Part shown: in pieces, positions 58,845 to 64,000 of the stretch
Position numbering within the stretch: position 1 is the first letter of the stretch
Layout: each line of letters begins with the position of its first letter
NCBI GenBank assembly: GCA_020161245.1
Contig: JAIUOK010000006.1
Coordinates: 56,508-120,507, forward strand
Source: Actinomycetota bacterium
Lineage (GTDB): Bacteria; Actinomycetota; Actinomycetes; S36-B12; CAIYMF01
Length of the DNA stretch: 64,000 nucleotides
Reading direction: 5' to 3'
Notes under the pieces: model-generated
Told to the model about the DNA's origin: nothing
The model's input: only the letters and a program-made list of their open reading frames with translations
Database searches by the model: none
Made by a program: the position numbers and the translations under genes

Positions 58845-59382
58845 CTTCGCGCGTGCCGTAGTCCACCCGCGTCGGAGCCCGGCCGTCCTCGGTGCCGGTG
58901 TACCGGCACAGGCGCTCCGTGATGTCCGCGTAGGGCAGAGGATCCCGCAAGTACCGCCGCTCCGCGTCCCACACGGAGTGGACGATGTGCGCCTCCTGCT
59001 CGGAGAGGTCCGGGTGCAGAAGCCGGAGCGCCCATTCCACCGGCCACTCAACTGAAGCGACGTGATCAGGGGCGGTTGGCGGAGCAAGGCCGGCGGGCAC
59101 CTCGCCCGCGATCAGGCCTTCGTCCCGGGACTGATCGATCCAGGCGCTGATGAAGCGACGCGACAGCTCATCGGTCTGCCAGGTGCTGCCATCCCAGACG
59201 GCGATCACACCGCCGACCATCCGTCGGTACTGCTCGAAGGCGCAACGGGGACACAGGCTCATCCCGAAGCTGTCCTGCCCGGCCTGGGCAAGCGTGCATG
59301 CCGTGAACACGACCTCGAGGGCGCCGTGCGTCCTGCAGGGAGTTGGCGGGCGCGCCTCGAGCAGGTCCTTCTCTGCTGGCAT
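58837..59382 (-). CDS. Hypothetical protein with cysteine cluster
   Basis: A 181-residue protein I do not recognise. The N-terminal half has four cysteines in a metal-ribbon-like order (Cys16 in CRTHG, Cys29 in FTACTL, Cys44 and Cys47 in LCPRCAF). A Trp-rich region follows (VIAVWDGSTW, SAWIDQSRDEG, EWPVEWALRLL). No membrane segment. It lies 77 bases downstream of the 890-residue gene on the same strand and overlaps the phosphatase homologue tail to tail. A zinc-binding role is a guess. Confidence 0.55.
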   Translation of the reverse strand: MPAEKDLLEARPPTPCRTHGALEVVFTACTLAQAGQDSFGMSLCPRCAFEQYRRMVGGVIAVWDGSTWQTDELSRRFISAWIDQSRDEGLIAGEVPAGLAPPTAPDHVASVEWPVEWALRLLHPDLSEQEAHIVHSVWDAERRYLRDPLPYADITERLCRYTGTEDGRAPTRVDYGTREVT

Positions 59383-59459
59383 CTCTCATCACCCCGCGGC
59401 GTCCCAAGGGCACGGAGCATCAGCATGGATCTGCGTCCCACGGCGAGTCATCTCGAGCG

Positions 59460-62132
59460 TCAGCGCCAGCGCTTGCCGGTCCATGACAGGTCGTCCTCGC
59501 GGAGCCAGTGGAGCCAGTTGGTCTCGATCGTGTCGGCCAGGGTCGGGGTGTGCATCGGCGTCGTCGGGACGGGCCGGATCTGGGCGGAGCCGCCGGGCTC
59601 CCAGTGCGTCGTCCAGAGGGTGCTCGAGCCGAGGTCGATCGCGAGGGTGTAGCGCGTGTGCTCGGTGCGCATGTCGCTGAGCAGCGGGAGGAACCCGGGG
59701 AAGAGCGGTGCGCTGGTGTGGGCGGTCCAGTGCCACTCGGGGTGGGCCATCGCCTCCTCGATCAGCCGCCGCTCGTGCAGCGCCTCGTCGAGGCTGAGCA
59801 GCACGTTGTGCGAGGCCTCGGCCTGGAAGCGCGTGTCGACCGTGCCGTTGTGCCAGCCGAACCAGATCTCGGCGAGCACCGGGTCGGAGTCGATGCCGGC
59901 CCGGCGCAGCTCGAGCTGCACGCGGTCGGCCGGCAGGCCCGGGTGCAGCAGCGCATCGACGTCGGCCCCGCGGTCGCGCCACTCCTGCTCCCACGCCTCG
60001 AGCAGGGCCGGCAGCCGCAGGGCGTCCGCGCGTACCCGCTGCGGGTCGGGCTCGGGCGTCGCGACGCCGGGCTCCTCGTGCTCGTAACCGCCGCCGTCGA
60101 CGTCGCCGCTGCTCATCGCGGTGAAGGTGAAACCGCCGCTGTGGTGGGCGATCCCGGCGTCGCCGCTGACGAGGAACGGGCCGTCGGGGCCGTAGGAGAC
60201 CCAGCCGAAGGCAGGGGACTCGCCCTGTGCTTCGAGCTCGGCGATCTGGGCGCGGATGTCGTCCGGCCCGAGCTCGGCCGTGACCTCGAAGGTGAAGCCG
60301 CCACTGTCCGCCGCGCCAGGCGGCCGCTGCCAGGCGCCGCCGCGCCACACCTGGGCCCAGGGCAGCGCGAGGTCGTCGACCTGCGTCGCGACCCACTGCG
60401 CGAGCGTCTGCTCCACGCGCTGCATGCTCGGCCCCTGGCCCGATCCCGGCGCAGGATGCGTGCCGTACCAGACAAGGCCGGAGTCGAGGTCGACCCCGAG
60501 GGTGCCGCCGTCGTCGGCGGTCAGCAGCGGCAGGTAGCTGTCGATCCAGCTGGTGATGGTGCGCTCGGGGTCGAAGGCCTCGGGCGGGAAGCTGGCCTCG
60601 TGGGCCTTCACCGCTGCCACAGCGCGCTCGCGCTCGCGCAGCGACTCCTCGATGGAGAGCAGCCGCTGGTGCATCCAGCCCGGCAGTGTCCAGCTGGGCG
60701 CGGCCGCGCCGTCGTGCCAGCCGAACCACGCCTCGGCGATGGCGGTGCCGGCCACGGGCAGGCCCTCGAGAGTCGCACGGACGACGTCGGGCGGCAGGCC
60801 GGGCGCGAGCAGCTGCTCCACGGGCGCTCCCTGGGCCCGCCACCCGTCCTCCCACGCCGCCAGCAGCGCGGGGAGGGCCTGGCTCACGGCCAGCACCTGA
60901 TCGGGGTCGGCGACCGACTCCGGCCCGCGCGGGATCACGAACGGCTCCGGCTCCGGCTCGGGCTCCTCGGGCTCGAGCCCGCGCACCATCGCCAGCGCCC
61001 GCTCGCGGTCGACGGCATACCGCTGCGACTCCCAGTCGTCGCCCAGGCCGGGGTCGAACGGCGGGTCGTCGACGCCGTCCGCCGGCGGCACGCCCAGGCC
61101 GTCGAGCAGCGCGCCGGCCTGCTCGCGCATCTCGGCCTCCGTGAACGCGCGGCTGTAGACGGCGAGGGGGAGCGCCTCGAGCGCCGCCGTCCTCGCGTCC
61201 TCGTGGCAGGCCAGCTGCAGCGCCGAGATGGCGTTGCGCCGCAGCTCCGCGGCCAGGTAGTACGCCTTCGGGTAGCCGCCGGCCCGCGAGGGGTCCGTGC
61301 GGTAGCGCACCTGCTGCTCGCGGTGCAGCTCGTCGTAGAGGCTCTGGGCCGGCTCGAACGACGCCGACGTGCCGCGGCCGAACTGCTCGAGCACGGCCTG
61401 CGCGCGCGGGTCGGCTGCGATGTCCATGCCCTCGATCGCCTTGCGGGCGGCCCACTCCGCGAGGGCGCGCTGCGCGAACGGCCCGGCGTCGGCGATCCGG
61501 CGTCCGAGGTGCGGGGCGTCGTACTGCCACTGGCCGAGGTCGTCGCCGACCTCGTGGATCGGCTCGGGCCGCGGGATCACGGGGTGGAACACGAGCTCGT
61601 CGATGTCGGGGGTGTCCAGCAGGGGGAGCCCGACGTGCCGCGCTGCCAGCTCGAGCGCCAGGGGCCGCCCGTCGACCCACTCGTCGGCCTCCTCCCGCGC
61701 GGCGAGCGCGGCGACGACGTCGGCCGGCGGCACCCCGAACGAGAACTCCGGCCGCGGTAGCTCGACGTCGACCGTCGAGACTGCGCCGTCCTGCGCCGTC
61801 GACCAGGTCTGGCCGACGTCGTCGTTCCAGTAGAGGCTCGCCACTGCGCCGCCGTCGCGGGCGAGCTCGAGCAGCACCTCGTGCCGCGAGCCCTCGAAAC
61901 CGTTGGCCTCGATGCAGATCCAGCCGTCGCCGTACGGCGCGACGGCGACGTTGACCGCACCCCAGTCGAGGTCCTCGAGCGTGACACCCGGGGAGCCGTC
62001 GGCTCCGAAGGCCTCGAGCACCTGGTCGCGCGTGCGTCCGCGTACGAACGTGATGCACCCGCCAAGGTCCATGGCCTCAATCAGCGCCACCGCCGACCAG
62101 CCCGATGCGCCGCCGTACTCGTCGTCGCTCAT
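59460..62132 (-). CDS. Large DUF6461/SMI1-like multidomain protein
   Basis: An 890-residue soluble protein. The N-terminus (~1-110) resembles DUF6461 (GGCITFVRGRTRDQVLEAFG, GDGWICIEANGF). A middle helical region (~195-330) contains QRALAEWAARKAIEG and GTSASFEPAQSLYDEL. Two SMI1/KNR4-like repeats follow: ~420-475 (LPALLAAWEDGWRAQGAP, AEAWFGWHDG) and ~706-760 (LPALLEAWEQEWRDRGAD, AEIWFGWHNG). SMI1/SUKH domains often serve as immunity proteins in polymorphic toxin systems, but no toxin is seen here. The middle region is paralogous to the next gene. Function unknown; domain names are from pattern only. Confidence 0.7.
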   Translation of the reverse strand: MSDDEYGGASGWSAVALIEAMDLGGCITFVRGRTRDQVLEAFGADGSPGVTLEDLDWGAVNVAVAPYGDGWICIEANGFEGSRHEVLLELARDGGAVASLYWNDDVGQTWSTAQDGAVSTVDVELPRPEFSFGVPPADVVAALAAREEADEWVDGRPLALELAARHVGLPLLDTPDIDELVFHPVIPRPEPIHEVGDDLGQWQYDAPHLGRRIADAGPFAQRALAEWAARKAIEGMDIAADPRAQAVLEQFGRGTSASFEPAQSLYDELHREQQVRYRTDPSRAGGYPKAYYLAAELRRNAISALQLACHEDARTAALEALPLAVYSRAFTEAEMREQAGALLDGLGVPPADGVDDPPFDPGLGDDWESQRYAVDRERALAMVRGLEPEEPEPEPEPFVIPRGPESVADPDQVLAVSQALPALLAAWEDGWRAQGAPVEQLLAPGLPPDVVRATLEGLPVAGTAIAEAWFGWHDGAAAPSWTLPGWMHQRLLSIEESLRERERAVAAVKAHEASFPPEAFDPERTITSWIDSYLPLLTADDGGTLGVDLDSGLVWYGTHPAPGSGQGPSMQRVEQTLAQWVATQVDDLALPWAQVWRGGAWQRPPGAADSGGFTFEVTAELGPDDIRAQIAELEAQGESPAFGWVSYGPDGPFLVSGDAGIAHHSGGFTFTAMSSGDVDGGGYEHEEPGVATPEPDPQRVRADALRLPALLEAWEQEWRDRGADVDALLHPGLPADRVQLELRRAGIDSDPVLAEIWFGWHNGTVDTRFQAEASHNVLLSLDEALHERRLIEEAMAHPEWHWTAHTSAPLFPGFLPLLSDMRTEHTRYTLAIDLGSSTLWTTHWEPGGSAQIRPVPTTPMHTPTLADTIETNWLHWLREDDLSWTGKRWR

Positions 62133-62204
62133 CTCATCCCCCCGGTCACCGACCCTAGCCACGCCGGATCCCCCCCAGGGGCGGGTTCGCCGAGCCGACC
62201 GCCT

Positions 62205-62266
62205 CGCTGAGACTGATCGACTTTGCGTTTACGGGGCCCTAGTCGCAAACCTGATCAGTCTGAGCG
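62205..62266. repeat. Family-1 palindromic repeat, copy C
   Basis: A ~62-base inverted repeat with outer arms containing AGACTGATCG (62210-62219) and TGATCAGTCT (62252-62261). The inner stem is TTTGCG/CGCAAA. It lies between two leftward DUF6461-like genes. Confidence 0.78.
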
Positions 62267-62279
62267 GAGGGTGGCCCGC

Positions 62280-63413
62280 CTACTCGTCACGGTGGCGGGA
62301 GTCGACGAGGCGGAGGTTCCAGACCACCTGCTCGCGCTTGGCCTGCAGGGGAGCGGTCGACGTCGCTGCCGTGAGGTCGACGACTGTTGCGTCCTGTGCC
62401 GCGAACCGGTCGAGCAGATCGATCACCTCGGCGTCGACGGCGCTGTTGTCGATGCCGCGCACCGAGCGGTAGCAGACCAGCGAGCACAGCGCGGCCGACT
62501 CGGGGTCGGGGTCGCACGCGTGACGGAGCGCCTGCACCGCGGCGAGCGGGAGGTCGCGCCCCTCGTCCTGGGCGTTGTCCTTGCGCGCGGCGTAGAGCTC
62601 GTCGAGCAGGCTCTCCGCCGGTGCGAACGACGCGCGCGTGCCGCCGCCGAAGCCGGCCAGCACTGACTGCACGCGCTCGTCGTCGGCCACACCGGCGTCG
62701 ACCACGGCGGCGCGTGCGAGGTGCTCGGCGAGTGCGCGCTGCGACGACGGCGGCGCATCGACGATGCGCTCGATGAGCCCGGGCTCGTCGGTGAGCACGA
62801 TCGGCGCAGGCAGGGTGTCCTCGACGTCGCGGACGACGGGGTGGAACAGGATCTCGTCGGCCGGCGGCAGGTCCACCAGCGGCAGCCCGGCGGCGCGGGC
62901 CGCGAGGCCGACGGCGAGCGGGCGGACGTCGGCCGGCCCCGACGTGCGCGTGGCCTCGAGCACCGCGCGGACGTCGTCCATGATCGGCGCGTTGGGACTG
63001 CCGTCCTTGGCGAGGGTCCAGGCGATCGGGCGGCCGTCGCGCCAGGTGGTGCTCGCGCCCGCGCCCTGCGCGGTGAGCCGGCTGAGCACCTCCGGCCGCG
63101 TCCCTTGCCGGCCGCGGTGCTCGAGCACGATCCAGCCGTCGGCGCAGGGCACCAGCGCCACCGACGCCGTCGTCGCCTCGCCCGGCGCCCCGAGCACGCC
63201 CGACATCCCGGTGGCGCCGAACGCCTCGAGGATCGCGGTGCGCTCGACCCCGCGCAGGAACGTCGCGGTGGCGTCGGATCCCTCGCCGAGACTCGCGAGC
63301 CCGGCGTCGTCGAGCCACGGCCAGCCGGCGGGGGCCGGGGTCTGCGGGATGGTCTCGGCGTCGTCGAGGTCGGCGTCGCGATGGTCGCCCGTGGACGCGT
63401 CGATGCCGGTCAT
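62280..63413 (-). CDS. DUF6461-like protein, paralogue of the preceding large gene
   Basis: A 377-residue protein. A ~35-residue acidic leader precedes a DUF6461-like domain (DATATFLRGVERTAILEAFG, CADGWIVLEHRGRQG). A helical domain shared with the 890-residue protein follows (QRALAEHLARAAV, GTRASFAPAESLLDELY). It lacks the SMI1-like repeats. The ATG at 63413 follows AAGGGGATC. Family members occur in actinobacterial accessory regions; function unknown. Confidence 0.7.
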   Translation of the reverse strand: MTGIDASTGDHRDADLDDAETIPQTPAPAGWPWLDDAGLASLGEGSDATATFLRGVERTAILEAFGATGMSGVLGAPGEATTASVALVPCADGWIVLEHRGRQGTRPEVLSRLTAQGAGASTTWRDGRPIAWTLAKDGSPNAPIMDDVRAVLEATRTSGPADVRPLAVGLAARAAGLPLVDLPPADEILFHPVVRDVEDTLPAPIVLTDEPGLIERIVDAPPSSQRALAEHLARAAVVDAGVADDERVQSVLAGFGGGTRASFAPAESLLDELYAARKDNAQDEGRDLPLAAVQALRHACDPDPESAALCSLVCYRSVRGIDNSAVDAEVIDLLDRFAAQDATVVDLTAATSTAPLQAKREQVVWNLRLVDSRHRDE

Positions 63414-63813
63414 GGCAGATCCCCTTGCCCCCCGTGCGTTTCGCCCCCGTGCCCCTCGTGGGAACCCTAGCCAGCACACGGCTTTCCGCCGCGGATCTCG
63501 ACCGCGGGGGACGGCGTGTTTCAGGACATTCCGGACATGGCACCGACAGGTCGCCCGTGTGGGTGGCCAACGACGGGTAGTCCGCCGTCCGCCGCGCGGG
63601 GGAGACGCGCACCGGGCTTGAGAGCCCGGTCTAAGCCCGACGATCACGGGTTGGCCCCGTCGAGGGTGCCTACTAGGTCACCTTGCGGCCGATCCGGCCT
63701 GGACTGTCGGTCAACCGTCGAGTCGTCGGGTTCTCCGGCTGCCGTCACCCACCGGGCCCGGACATGCCTCGAGGCCCTCTCCTGTGGGGGAGCGGGCTTC
63801 GGGGCGGGGTCGT
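63414..63813. other. Gene-free 400-base stretch with a hairpin
   Basis: No supported gene. A perfect 8-bp hairpin, ACCGGGCT-TGAG-AGCCCGGT (63611-63630), is the only clear structure. It could terminate the leftward gene ending at 63814. Several overlapping open frames on both strands show no family features. Confidence 0.5.
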
Positions 63814-64000
63814 TAGAAGGGCGGGATGTCGTCGTCGGGGTCGGGCTCGCTCGGCGGGCCGAGGCGCAGCAGCTCGCGCAGGGTGCGACGTCCGGGCTGC
63901 TCGGGGCTGCCTGGTTCGTCGGTTCCTGCGTGGTCGGGCGGTGATGCCCAGGGTCGGGGGGTGACCTTGAAGCCGATGGGTGGTTGGTGGCCCCATCGGT
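63814..64000 (-). CDS. C-terminus of a probable HNH/DUF222 (13E12-type) protein, cut by the window edge
   Basis: The last ~61 codons of a leftward gene are visible. They begin RWGHQPPIGFKVTPRPWA and end LRLGPPSEPDPDDDIPPF. A terminal Asp-rich, Pro-Pro-Phe ending is common in the abundant actinobacterial DUF222/HNH endonuclease family, and the RWGHQPPIGFKV part fits the segment after the HNH motif. The HNH residues themselves lie outside the window, so the assignment is tentative. Confidence 0.4.

Noticed and set aside
59386..59481. A 31-residue frame between the 890-residue gene and the cysteine-cluster gene
   Set aside because: It overlaps the end of the larger gene in another frame and has no ribosome-binding site or hydrophobic/structural feature.
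34157..62266. The dispersed palindromes as CRISPR repeats or integron attC sites
   Set aside because: Copies are kilobases apart without spacers, and no cas or integrase genes are present; they behave as intergenic palindromic elements or terminators.
63611..63630. tRNA-like fold around the hairpin near the window end
   Set aside because: Only one stem is present; no anticodon/T-arm consensus or CCA-type acceptor stem can be drawn.

Overview
This is a high-GC bacterial chromosome segment. GTG starts are frequent, stop and start codons overlap as ATGA or GTGA throughout, and there are IclR, GntR-FCD and TetR regulators, an RbsABC-type transporter, and pyruvate phosphate dikinase close to a dGTPase. 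Together these point to an actinobacterium. A Nocardioides-like relative is my inference, not proven. I saw no rRNA, tRNA, CRISPR array or transposase gene.

About 1-38,900 is a large catabolic island. It begins with the end of an MFS exporter (2-805) and a five-gene leftward operon (831-7191) encoding three fumarate-reductase/ketosteroid-dehydrogenase-like flavoproteins, two of them separated by cysteine-less enzyme homologues, and an SDR. Divergent from it lie a PEP-mutase/isocitrate-lyase family enzyme (7349) and an RbsBAC-like importer (8463-12280). Next comes an aromatic meta-cleavage set: a C-C hydrolase and an HsaA-like flavin monooxygenase (12556-14609), an IclR regulator and aldo/keto reductase, a Bcr/CflA exporter, and a ring-cleavage dioxygenase with a flavin reductase fused to a ligand-binding domain (18041-20157). 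A GntR regulator diverges from a seven-gene operon (20970-27312) with an FAH-family protein, a second dioxygenase, a two-subunit CoA-transferase, a thiolase-like protein with its DUF35 partner, and an MFS exporter. After this come a GlcG-like protein, an SDR, two tandem double-domain TetR regulators (28492-31202), accessory enzymes (31335-35154), an IclR regulator, and the terminal hydratase / acylating acetaldehyde dehydrogenase / hydroxy-oxovalerate aldolase operon (36066-38883). The whole reads as import, ring hydroxylation, extradiol cleavage, C-C hydrolysis and CoA-dependent chain processing to pyruvate and acetyl-CoA. The substrate cannot be read from the sequence.

A 13-base motif (TGTAGCGRTYGTT) recurs in the control regions of the leftward flavoprotein operon, the hydrolase/monooxygenase operon and the first double-TetR gene. 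It suggests a regulon that includes one of its own candidate regulators.

About 39,000-52,800 holds ppdK, three small exported or membrane-anchored proteins, a 472-bp stretch bounded by ~65-bp inverted repeats, a SanA/YdcF-like protein, dgt, a DsbA-like thioredoxin and a 1,340-residue single-chain DabB-DabA fusion (inorganic-carbon transporter family). The fusion has a good promoter, an apparently leaderless start and a palindromic operator. About 52,800-64,000 is accessory: a DUF1349 protein, a secreted pentapeptide-repeat protein, an HTH/nucleotidyltransferase pair under a 20-bp palindrome, an acyl-CoA dehydrogenase, a phosphatase homologue lacking its nucleophile, two DUF6461-like paralogues and the end of a probable HNH/DUF222 protein.

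Three families of intergenic palindromic repeats (3 copies of ~60 nt, 4 of 46 nt, 3 of 68 nt) are spread over 34-62 kb.
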